From: CAYMST01 sp964393115
GTDB taxonomy: Bacteria; Bacteroidota; Bacteroidia; Cytophagales; Cyclobacteriaceae
Length of the DNA: 22,325 nucleotides
Reading direction: 5' to 3'
Assembly (NCBI GenBank): GCA_964393115.1
Contig: CAYMST010000055.1
Span: 1 to 22,325 of the forward strand
Both the position numbers and the translations under genes were made by a program. Positions 6,494 through 14,470 of this stretch are shown piece after piece (position 1 is the first letter of the stretch; the number at the start of each line of letters is the position of its first letter). The notes below the pieces were generated by a model, which saw only the letters and a list, made by a program, of their open reading frames with translations, was not told the DNA's origin and searched no databases.

Positions 6494-8800
6494 ATGTCAG
6501 AGCATACTCAAACAGATAAAACCCCAGAAGACAAGCCTAAAAATTGGATTAAAAGATCTATTAAGGCAGTATATCTTGCTTTTTTTTTAGCTTTAGTTGG
6601 CATCAGTACTTTATTCATAGCGGTCTATAATGATGCACTAGGTCTTTTTGGAGGGTTACCCAGCTTAGAGAAACTCGAAAAGCCAGACCCCGACCTATCG
6701 TCTGTGCTATTTTCGAGTGATGGCCTAGAGTTAGGTCGCTATTACCGAACTAACAGAACACCGATTACCTATTCGGACCTTTCTCAAGAGCTAATAGACG
6801 CTTTGCTCGTCACTGAAGATATCCGTTTCGCTAAGCACCCAGGCATTGACTTGAGGGGATTTGCAAGAGCTTTTTATGGTTTCGTCACTGGTAGCTTCCA
6901 AGGCGGCGGCAGTACGATTACTATGCAGTTGGCTGAAAATCTATACAAAACCTCTACCGCCAACAGGGGGACGTTATACCAATACCGCATTTGTGGTGCT
7001 GTTATTACCAAAGTCAAGGAATATATCATCTCCATTCTTCTAGAGCGTAACTATACCAAAGAAGAGATCATGGCGATGTACTTGAACACTATCCCTTTTG
7101 GAAGTAATGCGTTTGGAATAAAGGTAGCCGCGGATACTTATTTCAATAAAGAACCTAGAGAACTGAATTATAAAGAAGCCGCTGTACTCGTTGGACTTAT
7201 AAATGCACCAACCCGATGGAATCCTATCTTGAATCCTGATAACGCCAAGCGTAAAAGAACTGAGGTGTTATGGAACTTGCACAGGAATAAGAAGCTTACT
7301 AGAGTCGAGTATGACTCTTTGGACGCTTCTGATTTTGGATTAAACTATCGCGTAAACAATCAAAACTTTGGTATTGCCACTTATTTCAGGACTGTTCTCA
7401 GAAACTACTTGGTGTATTGGGCTAAAAACCGGGGGTATGACTTATTCGATGATGGATTAAAAATCTATTGCTCTATCGACAGCCGTATGCAAAAGGTAGC
7501 AGAGAATGCTATGAAAGAGCATATGACGGAACTACAGAAAAGGTTTGACAAACACTGGGATGGAGAAAACCCTTGGAGAGATGAAGATGGCCATGAAATA
7601 GAGGGCTTTCTAAAAGGACAAATGCGCCGAACGAAAGCATATAAAAACCTGAAGAAGCGATTAAAAGATCAGCCTGATTCTATTGACCACTACCTACACC
7701 AAGAAAAGAAAATGAGGGTGTTCACCTGGGAAGGTGAAAAGGATACTATTATGAGTTCTTATGACTCTCTTGGGCATTACTTAAGGTTCTTACACGCTGG
7801 ATTTATGGTAATGGACCCCAACACTTCTCAGATCAAAGCTTGGGTTGGGGGTATCAATCATGAATACTTCAAATTTGATCACGTAAAGCAAGGAAAGCGA
7901 CAGCCGGGATCTACTTTTAAGCCGTTTGTCTATGGAACAGCTATTGAAAGTAACTTCTCTCCATGCTATACTGCTGTCGACGAACAGCATACTTACGATC
8001 TTCCTGGGCAAGATCCCCCATATTGGAGTCCAGATAACGCTAATGGTAAATTTAGTGGGGAAACACTAACGCTTAGAAGAGCGATGGCCATGTCTGTCAA
8101 CTCTGTAAGTGCCAAAATTATGCACCAGGTAAAACCAACCAACGTTGTGAATTTCGCTAAGCGAATGGGTATTGAAAGTAAGATACAACCTGTTTATTCA
8201 CTAGCACTTGGAGCTGGTGGTGAGGTTTCGCTATTCGAGATGGTCGGTGCTTACTGTACGTTTGTCAATAAAGGCATTTGGACGCAACCCTTATTGCTTC
8301 ACAAAATCGAAGATAGAAATGGAAACGTTATTGAGGAGTTTGTTCCTAAAAAGCGTCAAGCCATAAATGAAAATGTGGCATATGCGATGCTTCATATGCT
8401 CAAAGGAGGAACTGAAGAGCGCGGGGGTTCTGGTTTTGCGCTTAACAGAGAGTTACGCGAAGGTCTAGAAATCGGTACAAAAACAGGAACTACACAGAAC
8501 GCTTCTGATGGCTGGTTCATGGGGGTAACCAAGGATTTCGTTGCCGGGGCTTGGGTTGGTGGTGAGCATAGAAGTATCCACTTCAAGAACTGGGCGTTGG
8601 GACAAGGTGCTCGAACAGCGCTCCCTATTTGGGAAAAGTTTATGAATCAGATGTATATGAATCCAGAGTTCGGATACAAAAAAGGTCCTTTCGAATGGTC
8701 TCCAGCCAACTTTGACATAGAATTAGACTGTTCAAAACACGTTCAAGACGAAGTTTTTGACGAAGAAGAATTTGGTGATGACAACCAAATGATGCAATAA
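6494..8800 (+). CDS. mrcA: class A penicillin-binding protein 1A (GT51 + transpeptidase)
   Basis: A 768-residue bifunctional peptidoglycan synthase that polymerises lipid II and cross-links peptides at the outer face of the inner membrane. Order: cytoplasmic tail, one membrane helix (~25-47), GT51 glycosyltransferase (~85-260) and penicillin-binding transpeptidase (~420-740). GT51 motifs: catalytic Glu108 in VTEDIRFAKHPG, GGGSTITMQLAENLY, and YLNTIPFGSNAFGI. Transpeptidase motifs: Ser473 in PGSTFKPF, SVN at 534-536, and KTGT starting at Lys663. All catalytic residues are present. The C-terminus is short and acidic with no extra domain. ATG at 6494 fits the usual N-terminus. uvrC follows after 14 bases, so the two are likely cotranscribed although unrelated in function. 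Confidence 0.95.
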   Translation: MSEHTQTDKTPEDKPKNWIKRSIKAVYLAFFLALVGISTLFIAVYNDALGLFGGLPSLEKLEKPDPDLSSVLFSSDGLELGRYYRTNRTPITYSDLSQELIDALLVTEDIRFAKHPGIDLRGFARAFYGFVTGSFQGGGSTITMQLAENLYKTSTANRGTLYQYRICGAVITKVKEYIISILLERNYTKEEIMAMYLNTIPFGSNAFGIKVAADTYFNKEPRELNYKEAAVLVGLINAPTRWNPILNPDNAKRKRTEVLWNLHRNKKLTRVEYDSLDASDFGLNYRVNNQNFGIATYFRTVLRNYLVYWAKNRGYDLFDDGLKIYCSIDSRMQKVAENAMKEHMTELQKRFDKHWDGENPWRDEDGHEIEGFLKGQMRRTKAYKNLKKRLKDQPDSIDHYLHQEKKMRVFTWEGEKDTIMSSYDSLGHYLRFLHAGFMVMDPNTSQIKAWVGGINHEYFKFDHVKQGKRQPGSTFKPFVYGTAIESNFSPCYTAVDEQHTYDLPGQDPPYWSPDNANGKFSGETLTLRRAMAMSVNSVSAKIMHQVKPTNVVNFAKRMGIESKIQPVYSLALGAGGEVSLFEMVGAYCTFVNKGIWTQPLLLHKIEDRNGNVIEEFVPKKRQAINENVAYAMLHMLKGGTEERGGSGFALNRELREGLEIGTKTGTTQNASDGWFMGVTKDFVAGAWVGGEHRSIHFKNWALGQGARTALPIWEKFMNQMYMNPEFGYKKGPFEWSPANFDIELDCSKHVQDEVFDEEEFGDDNQMMQ

Positions 8801-8814
8801 TTTGTTCTTGGTGA

Positions 8815-10626
8815 ATGGGGGTAACCATTAGATTTCCGATTAAGGACCTTTCGGCATTACCAGATTCACCTGGTGTCTACAAATATTACTCAGCCGAAAA
8901 CGAGCTAATCTACGTTGGTAAGGCAAAAAGCCTCAAAAAGCGAGTTTCCAGCTACTTTAATAAAAGTGCTGATCACTCCATCAAAACCAGAAAGCTCGTA
9001 TCTGAAATTGAGTCGTACGAGTTTGTCGTTGTTAACACAGAATTTGACGCGTTTTTACTAGAAAATAGTGTCATCAAAGAAAACCAGCCCAGGTATAATA
9101 TTCTCCTAAAGGACGATAAGAGCTTTCCTTATCTGTGTTTAATTAAAGAACGATTTCCGCGAGTGATTTCCACGCGAAGGTTCAAAAAAATCAAAGGAGA
9201 GTACTTCGGCCCCTATGCCAATGTAAAAGCCATGAACAGTGTTTTGGAGCTTTTACAAAGTGTGCATAAGCTACGGACCTGCTCCTATGACTTGTCTCAG
9301 TCCAATATTGATAACGGTAAGTTTAAGGTCTGTCTAGAATACCACATCGGCAACTGTCTCGGGCCCTGCGAGGGTAAGCAATCGACTACCGATTATGAGC
9401 TAGAGATTGAAATGGCTCGTCAGATTCTTAAAGGAAAGTTTGGCTTCGTAACCAGAACCTACAAGCAGAAGATGGAGGAACAAGCAGCAAAAATGAACTT
9501 TGAAGCTGCACATTATTATAAATCCAAACTGGATCTATTAGAAAAATTTCAGTCCAAAAGCTTGGTCGTCAATCCAAAAATATCGGATGTCGATGTCTTT
9601 ACCATCTCTCTGGAGGACAATACATCATATGTCAATTACCTGAAGGTAAGTGATGGTGCCATTAATACCGCAGAGACCATTGAAGCCAAAGGTAGGCTGG
9701 AGGAAAGCACGGAAGAACTCCTACTCCACTCCATATTTCTGCTTCGCAAAAAATACAATAGCAATAATCAAGAGGTGCTAACCAACATAGATGTAGAAGT
9801 CGATACGGACGATTTCCAAACGCTCGTACCCAAAATTGGAGACAAGAAAAAGCTCCTAGATCTTTCCCTAAAAAACATCCTTTTTTATAAGAAGGACAGA
9901 ATCTCTAAGCAAAAACCCTCCGATAGCAAAAGCCAGGCACTTCAGATTTTGCAGAAAGATCTTCAACTCAAAGAACTACCAGACCATATCGAATGCTTTG
10001 ATAACTCCAATATTCAAGGTACTAACCCCGTTGCTTCGATGGTCTGCTTTAAAAAGGGGCGTCCGTCTAAAAAAGACTATCGACATTTTAAAATAAAAAC
10101 TGTCGTTGGTCCTGATGACTTTGCTTCAATGAAGGAAGTAGTCGGAAGACGATATAAAAGGCTACAAGAAGAAGCGCTCCCCTTTCCAAAGTTAGTCGTG
10201 GTCGATGGTGGTAAAGGACAGCTTTCTAGTGCTTGTGAAGCACTAAAGGAACTGGGGCTTTATGGTCAACTTCCGATTGTGGGCATTGCCAAGCGTCTGG
10301 AAGAAATATACTACCCTGAAGATAGCATTCCTGTTCACATCGCTAAGACCTCGCCGTCTTTAAAACTGCTACAGCACTTAAGGGACGAAGCACACCGTTT
10401 TGCGATTACGTTTCACCGCGACTTACGTAGTAAGTCCCAGTTTAGCTCTTCACTAGATGGCATTTCAGGCATAGGCCCTCAGACCAAAACTAAACTGCTA
10501 AGAGATTTTCAATCAGTAAAAAAGATCAAGGAAGCTACTTTAGAAGCGCTCATCGCTAGTATTGGCAAGAGCAAAGCGGAAATTGTAAAGGTGCACTTTG
10601 AGCAAGTTCAAGAAAATAATGAGTGA
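8815..10626 (+). CDS. uvrC: excinuclease ABC subunit C (UvrC)
   Basis: UvrC makes both incisions flanking a lesion in nucleotide excision repair after UvrA/UvrB damage recognition. The 603-residue length is normal. Domains in order: GIY-YIG nuclease (~14-95; PGVYKYYS and LIYVGKAKSLKKRV) for the 3' cut; a four-cysteine cluster (Cys156, 173, 181, 185) matching the iron-sulfur site of the family; a UVR motif (~218-250) for UvrB contact; an RNase H-like endonuclease (~390-530; CFDNSNIQGTNPV and VVVDGGKGQL) for the 5' cut; and a C-terminal helix-hairpin-helix pair (~545-598; GISGIGPQTKTKLL). The ATG at 8815 is taken as start because it directly precedes the nuclease domain. It lies 14 bases after the PBP1A stop. 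Confidence 0.97.
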   Translation: MGVTIRFPIKDLSALPDSPGVYKYYSAENELIYVGKAKSLKKRVSSYFNKSADHSIKTRKLVSEIESYEFVVVNTEFDAFLLENSVIKENQPRYNILLKDDKSFPYLCLIKERFPRVISTRRFKKIKGEYFGPYANVKAMNSVLELLQSVHKLRTCSYDLSQSNIDNGKFKVCLEYHIGNCLGPCEGKQSTTDYELEIEMARQILKGKFGFVTRTYKQKMEEQAAKMNFEAAHYYKSKLDLLEKFQSKSLVVNPKISDVDVFTISLEDNTSYVNYLKVSDGAINTAETIEAKGRLEESTEELLLHSIFLLRKKYNSNNQEVLTNIDVEVDTDDFQTLVPKIGDKKKLLDLSLKNILFYKKDRISKQKPSDSKSQALQILQKDLQLKELPDHIECFDNSNIQGTNPVASMVCFKKGRPSKKDYRHFKIKTVVGPDDFASMKEVVGRRYKRLQEEALPFPKLVVVDGGKGQLSSACEALKELGLYGQLPIVGIAKRLEEIYYPEDSIPVHIAKTSPSLKLLQHLRDEAHRFAITFHRDLRSKSQFSSSLDGISGIGPQTKTKLLRDFQSVKKIKEATLEALIASIGKSKAEIVKVHFEQVQENNE

Positions 10627-10652
10627 AGGATTATAAAGTTTTAATTAAGAAT

Positions 10653-10677
10653 CGATGTAAAATCGATCAGTACATCG
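10653..10677 (+). terminator. hairpin downstream of uvrC
   Basis: CGATGTA (10653-10659) and TACATCG (10671-10677) form a perfect 7-bp stem with an 11-base loop, 26 bases after the uvrC stop and followed by TTTAAG. It lies between genes converging from both sides. With no long U-run it may be a weak bidirectional terminator or chance. Confidence 0.33.
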
Positions 10678-10698
10678 TTTAAGCAAACACTTTTATAA

Positions 10699-10800
10699 TT
10701 ATCTTATGGATTCCATGTAAATTAGGTTTCCGATGAACAGCACAATAAAGACACCCATTATTGACACTAGAGGTTTCGTTATACTATTCGGCACTAACAT
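10699..10800 (-). CDS. possible 33-residue single-pass membrane microprotein
   Basis: Minus-strand ATG at 10800-10798 opens a 33-codon frame ending in TAA at 10701-10699. The product reads MLVPNSITKPLVSIMGVFI... and is mostly one hydrophobic helix with a short charged end (MESIR). The frame is open upstream for 11 more codons to a TGA, and those codons are also hydrophobic. It lies 77 bases downstream of the PiT-like gene on the same strand, so it could be cotranscribed with it. I recognise no family. Such short hydrophobic frames arise by chance in AT-rich DNA, so this is only a candidate. Confidence 0.25.
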   Translation of the reverse strand: MLVPNSITKPLVSIMGVFIVLFIGNLIYMESIR

Positions 10801-10877
10801 TACTAGTATTGATATAGAGAATAACGAGTTTCAATAGTATTAACCCACTTTGAGAATATCTCTATTGTATTGTCTCG

Positions 10878-11927
10878 TTACTTTGAAAAAAGACCAAAAA
10901 ACTGATTTCTCAGATTTTCATTGATGGCAATAGCCAATATCATGGATACTAACAGTCCAATGAAAGCTTTCAAGACATCATTTCGAATAAGCCTAAAGCT
11001 ATTCAAAATACCAACCTTACGGTTCTCTTCAGCAGTCTTCATAATATTGATAGCCAGTTCTCTACCACCTAGTAACCCTATAAACACCCAAGTAGTACTA
11101 ATTGGGATACTACTCACCACTTTTAGATAGTATAATAGGATGCCGTATATAAAATCAATAAGTGTAGCCGAGCGCACATCGGCAACAGAAGATTTTTCGT
11201 TGACAATCTCTTGAATCTTATCTCCTTTCATATAGAAAAGCCCACCAAGTCCAAGGAATATGACAGATGTAAAGACAAAGAACTCTCCAAAACTTAAGCT
11301 TCTAGGAAGGACGACAGCGATATTAGCAGCATCTTGCATGATCCATACTGACCACAGGAAACCACTCGTAATCCACTGCAATGGAGTCCAAAACTTTTGA
11401 GCAGGTGTCTTCAAAATCTTCTTCATCGCTCGTGAAACCACTAACCAGACGATAATTGCGACAATAAACGCTAGAGCATAACCGAAAAGACTTTTCATCA
11501 ATATCTTCTCGATAGAGCTAGCTTTGGTAGAGTACGCGCTCAAGAGCAGTATAGAAGTGGACACCGGCATTTTAAGCCGAGTGAGCATAAGAAGAACGAC
11601 TGGGGCGAAGGTTTGTAGAAAAGAAAAAGTTTGTGGTGCTTCATTGATGCCCTTCGTCATCAACCTTTGNNNNNNNNNNTAATTGATCCAGCTATAGGTG
11701 ACCGTAAATATGAATATACTTCCCATAAATGCCCATAGGTAATACCACCGTCGATGGGCATTGGAAGAAATGAATGTACCTATTGTCTGAATACTATCAT
11801 TAGCAATAGCAGAATATGCGGCGAGTACGAAACAAAGCCACATGGCTGCCTGCCGATACGGGTGTAAAACCAAACATAAGATGGTCAACAGCCCTAATAC
11901 TACCAAGTATTTCTTGTCCCTTAACAT
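10878..11927 (-). CDS. divergent PiT-family (phosphate permease-like) membrane protein, contains assembly gap
   Basis: A polytopic membrane protein of about 349 residues (4 unknown because of Ns). The inverted-repeat signature of PiT phosphate permeases is visible in both halves: IANDSIQTIGTF (residues ~41-52) with MPVSTSILLL (~120-129), and MQDAANIAVVLP (~198) with SIPISTTWVFIG (~272). The Asn-Asp and Pro-x-Ser-Thr elements form the substrate site in the family. It is shorter and more divergent than standard PitA, so the ion carried is inferred. ATG at 11927 is the start. The gene is divergent from an NptA-type phosphate transporter across 248 bp, supporting a role in phosphate handling. The 10-N gap at 11670-11679 falls in a loop after SWIN; the frame across it is right only if the true gap length is congruent with 10 modulo 3. 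Confidence 0.7.
   Translation of the reverse strand: MLRDKKYLVVLGLLTILCLVLHPYRQAAMWLCFVLAAYSAIANDSIQTIGTFISSNAHRRWYYLWAFMGSIFIFTVTYSWINXXXXQRLMTKGINEAPQTFSFLQTFAPVVLLMLTRLKMPVSTSILLLSAYSTKASSIEKILMKSLFGYALAFIVAIIVWLVVSRAMKKILKTPAQKFWTPLQWITSGFLWSVWIMQDAANIAVVLPRSLSFGEFFVFTSVIFLGLGGLFYMKGDKIQEIVNEKSSVADVRSATLIDFIYGILLYYLKVVSSIPISTTWVFIGLLGGRELAINIMKTAEENRKVGILNSFRLIRNDVLKAFIGLLVSMILAIAINENLRNQFFGLFSK
11670..11679. other. assembly gap (10 N)
   Basis: Ten consecutive Ns interrupt the PiT-like gene. A round-number N run usually marks a scaffold join of estimated size, so the number of missing bases is uncertain. Both flanks read as the same protein in compatible frames. Confidence 0.97.
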
Positions 11928-12008
11928 ATTAATCTCAACTAGTACCAGAACCTGATCTGATTACTAGGCGGTAAAAGTATAAAACTAAGTTATATGCAAC
12001 ATTACGAT

Positions 12009-12027
12009 ATTGTTAACTGACAACAAT
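12009..12027. promoter_or_regulatory. inverted repeat in the divergent phosphate-transporter promoter region
   Basis: ATTGTT (12009-12014) and AACAAT (12022-12027) form a perfect 6-bp dyad with a 7-base spacer, overlapping GTTAAC at 12012-12017. The heptamer TGACAAC occurs at 12018-12024 and again at 12063-12069, and a second GTTAAC lies near 12085. Placed midway between two divergent transporter genes, these could be operator half-sites, but no known regulator motif is recognised. Confidence 0.28.
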
Positions 12028-12133
12028 TTTTAGCGTCATAAAAAGTAGTTATATTCATATATTGACAACTTTGTGGAAGAAGAAGTTAACATAACTATCA
12101 TTTTGTACTTAGTCAATAGAACTGATAAGCCCT

Positions 12134-12141
12134 TATATTTG
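12134..12141 (+). promoter_or_regulatory. candidate -7 element of the NptA-type gene
   Basis: TATATTTG fits TAnnTTTG exactly, 34 bases before the start codon. No good TTTG lies at the usual 18-20 base distance upstream (the nearest, at 12102-12105, is 28 bases away), so the promoter may need an activator or the match may be chance. Confidence 0.33.
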
Positions 12142-12175
12142 GCAAATTTTTTCGAACAACGGAAGCGGATACTCA

Positions 12176-13363
12176 ATGAAGGAAGATAGCAACATAAATA
12201 TTAGTACCTATATCAAAAGGTTATTCACCTTTCTGATCGTGCTTGCTATGTTCTTTTTTTTCGTCTCCTTACTGAGTTTTTCATTTCGAAATCTTGGACA
12301 GGATATTGTCGCGTCTATTCTTAATGTCACCGCTAATCCATTCATAGGGCTTTTTATAGGTTTGCTGATTACCGCAATTATACAAAGTAGCTCAACCAGC
12401 ACAAGTATGGTCGTGGCAGCAGTGGCTTCCGGTACGTTATCCCTTTCTAATGCTACCCCGATCATAATGGGAGCGAATATTGGGACTACCATTACATCAA
12501 CGATCATATCATTAGGGTACATCACTCGAAAAAAAGAATTTAAACAAGCTATCGCCGCGGGAGTCATTCATGACTTATTTAACATTATGGTCGCGGCGAT
12601 TCTATTCCCATTGGAGTATTACTATGGATTTTTATCCAAAGCGGCTTCAGAGCTAACACATATAGTGTATACAGGTATTCCGAGAGATGCCTTTTTCTGG
12701 GGACAAGTTTCCTTTTTGGAGCCTATATTTCTTTCTATCAAAGATCTAATTAACAACAGATTTGCCCTACTTGTGGTGGCGTTTGTGCTGGTCTTTGTTT
12801 CCATCAAGGTGCTCTCCAAATTTATCTATAGTAATCTCATTGGTCAGTCATTTATCAAAATAGAGAAAGTGGTTTTTAGCAGTCCCTTGAAGTCATTTGC
12901 CTGGGGCACCTTATTTACTGCTGCCGTTCAATCTAGTTCATCCTCAACCTCCCTCATTGTTACCTTGGTCGCCACGAGTAAAGTAACCCTAAAAAGAGCG
13001 TTCCAGTTTATCATGGGAGCAAATATTGGAACTACCTTGACTGCGTTTTTGGCCGCTTATACCATGTCGAGTGCTGCTATATCAATAGCACTAGTCCACC
13101 TGTTATTCAACTTTATTGGAGTACTCTTATTCATGCCATTTCCGTTTTTGTCTCAAGTGCCCATTATGGTGGCAGAGCGATTCAGTTCGGCTACGTTTAA
13201 GTACCGTTTTCTTGGGTTTGTCTATATCCTCATTTGCTTTTTCATTCTGCCCTTTACCCTTATATCCTTGAATAAAAAGGAGGTGGAAAGCGCTAACACC
13301 CCAAAGAAGAAGTACGAAATACACACGCGAACACACAGCAACAATCAGGTTTCAAGACTCTAA
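12176..13363 (+). CDS. Na+/phosphate cotransporter, NptA/PNaS family
   Basis: A 395-residue inner-membrane protein importing or exporting phosphate with sodium. The family hallmark, two inverted-repeat QSSS segments, is clear: QSSSTSTSMVV from Gln70 and QSSSSSTSLIV from Gln252. Each is followed by a GANIGTT motif (~99-105 and ~281-287). About eight to nine hydrophobic segments are visible. Unlike E. coli YjbB it lacks a C-terminal PhoU domain, ending soon after the last helix in a polar tail. ATG at 12176 is preceded by a -7-like element. It faces the PiT-like gene, so two phosphate-type carriers share one intergenic control region. The tail is uncertain: another reading frame stays open past the stop (13272-13514). 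Confidence 0.9.
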   Translation: MKEDSNINISTYIKRLFTFLIVLAMFFFFVSLLSFSFRNLGQDIVASILNVTANPFIGLFIGLLITAIIQSSSTSTSMVVAAVASGTLSLSNATPIIMGANIGTTITSTIISLGYITRKKEFKQAIAAGVIHDLFNIMVAAILFPLEYYYGFLSKAASELTHIVYTGIPRDAFFWGQVSFLEPIFLSIKDLINNRFALLVVAFVLVFVSIKVLSKFIYSNLIGQSFIKIEKVVFSSPLKSFAWGTLFTAAVQSSSSSTSLIVTLVATSKVTLKRAFQFIMGANIGTTLTAFLAAYTMSSAAISIALVHLLFNFIGVLLFMPFPFLSQVPIMVAERFSSATFKYRFLGFVYILICFFILPFTLISLNKKEVESANTPKKKYEIHTRTHSNNQVSRL

Positions 13364-13773
13364 ACCAGTCAACTACTTACTAAAGCTTATTGGGGAAACA
13401 TTCTATATCAAATACGTTGGGGCCGCAAATAGCGATTTAAATGGCATTAGAAGCGGAAATACATTTAGCGTTTATAGAGAACCCATTGAAATGAGTACAA
13501 ACTCAATCATATAAGTGTACCCACTGAGAATGAATACATCACCTGGGTCGCAGCGGGCGGTTGCAATTGGAAACGACGAATACACATGAAATAATTTCTC
13601 GAAACAGTCGCTTTGCATGATCCATGCATTTGGTTTTACCCCCCTTAGAAAACCGACTATAAAAAGTATCCTTTCTCTCAATAATTAATTTGGTCACACA
13701 ATATTTTTAATGAATCGGGGTAATTATTTCATAGATTACTGCTAATTGCAGATTTTTACATAAACAAAGAGCA
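13364..13773. other. 410-bp gap without a convincing gene
   Basis: This stretch holds three minor items. First, a plus-strand frame that is open from 13272 inside the NptA-type gene to TAA at 13512-13514 and reads protein-like (LLKLIGETFYIKYVGAANSD) but has no start codon. Second, a minus-strand 69-codon frame at 13472-13681 with no recognisable features. Third, a perfect dyad TGCATG-ATC-CATGCA at 13614-13628. It may be leader DNA for the following operon plus decayed coding sequence. No tRNA, promoter pair or repeat array is evident. Confidence 0.5.
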
Positions 13774-14139
13774 TTGAGTAAAATACTTGGTATTCATAAC
13801 CTGCTGGAGAAAGCACAAGAGTACTTGAAAATTAAGTTCGAGCTCCTGAAAATGGACCTTATTGAAAAGGGTTCTGGGATCATCGTGCAGGTAATCGCAT
13901 TGCTCGTCACGCTCATGGTCAGCTTTCTGGTCATTGGTTTTGCCTCGGTGACCTTAGCATTATACCTCAACCATATTTTAGACAATACATATTTGGGTTT
14001 TCTAATGGTCACCATACTCTACTTTTTAGGGCTAGTGATCTTTATGAGACTTATAAAATCTGGGCGACTTCACGAAAAAATCGAAGACGCGCTTCTAGCC
14101 AGTCAAGAAGAACAAGAGATAGAGGAGGAAGATGACTAA
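13774..14139 (+). CDS. holin-superfamily-III-like / YqjE-like two-helix membrane protein
   Basis: A 121-residue protein with an amphipathic N-terminal helix (LEKAQEYLKIKFELLKMDLIEK), two membrane helices (~34-60 and ~70-95) and an acidic C-terminal tail (EEQEIEEEDD). This layout matches the Phage_holin_3_6/YqjE-type family, which in most bacteria is chromosomal with no phage link and of unclear function. There are no phage genes around. The start is TTG at 13774, the only usable start close to the conserved N-terminal helix. Its last 8 bases overlap the next gene, so the two are translationally coupled; they may form a membrane pair. Confidence 0.6.
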   Translation: MSKILGIHNLLEKAQEYLKIKFELLKMDLIEKGSGIIVQVIALLVTLMVSFLVIGFASVTLALYLNHILDNTYLGFLMVTILYFLGLVIFMRLIKSGRLHEKIEDALLASQEEQEIEEEDD

Positions 14140-14470
14140 AATCAGTAAACTCGAAGAGCGGCGTGCCGAATTATATGAAAGAGAAGCCGCCATACGTGAA
14201 GATTTAGAGAAAAGTAAGCATCAGATCAAGCGCAATGTTGCCCGAAAAAGTGGTCGCCTATTGCTAATTGGTGGTGGTATCATACTCTCTTTTGTTGCTT
14301 ACAAAATACTCCTTCCGAAAAAAAAAAGCTCAAAGAGAATAGTAGTTAAACCTAAGAAGAAAAAGAAGTCCTCATTTCAATTCTTTAGGCAACTATTCGA
14401 TAATAGAGAGAGTATTAGTATTGCGATTAGTACACTTGGTACAATAGGAAGACTGATTCGTAAACGATGA
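14132..14470 (+). CDS. small coiled-coil, single-pass membrane protein, unknown function
   Basis: A 112-residue protein of no family I recognise. Residues 1-40 are highly charged and likely coiled coil (KLEERRAELYEREAAIRE). One membrane helix lies at ~43-60 (LLLIGGGIILSFVAYKILL), followed by a strongly basic segment (KKKSSKRIVVKPKKKKKSS) and a short amphipathic C-terminus. The topology suggests cytoplasmic basic and coiled parts around a membrane anchor. It overlaps the holin-like gene by 8 bases and GGGPS by 4 bases (ATGA), so the three genes form a tight operon. With the upstream protein it resembles the small envelope-stress-type membrane pairs common in bacteria, but this is inference. 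Confidence 0.68.
   Translation: MTKISKLEERRAELYEREAAIREDLEKSKHQIKRNVARKSGRLLLIGGGIILSFVAYKILLPKKKSSKRIVVKPKKKKKSSFQFFRQLFDNRESISIAISTLGTIGRLIRKR

Noticed and set aside
10816..10877. Interleaved inverted repeats (ATAGAGA/TCTCTAT and AACGAG/CTCGTT) hinting at a structured RNA
   Set aside because: The arms are only 6-7 bp, AT-rich and interleaved with a long spacing. No coherent fold or known RNA family is apparent.
13472..13681. Minus-strand 69-codon frame in the 13364-13773 gap
   Set aside because: It starts with ATG and is open, but has no motif, no promoter or partner gene and partly overlaps another open frame on the other strand. It is not strong enough to call a gene.
13774..14139. Prophage remnant suggested by the holin-like protein
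   Set aside because: No endolysin, integrase, structural gene or att-like repeat is nearby. The holin-III/YqjE-like family is mostly chromosomal, and the gene is coupled to a housekeeping-type operon.
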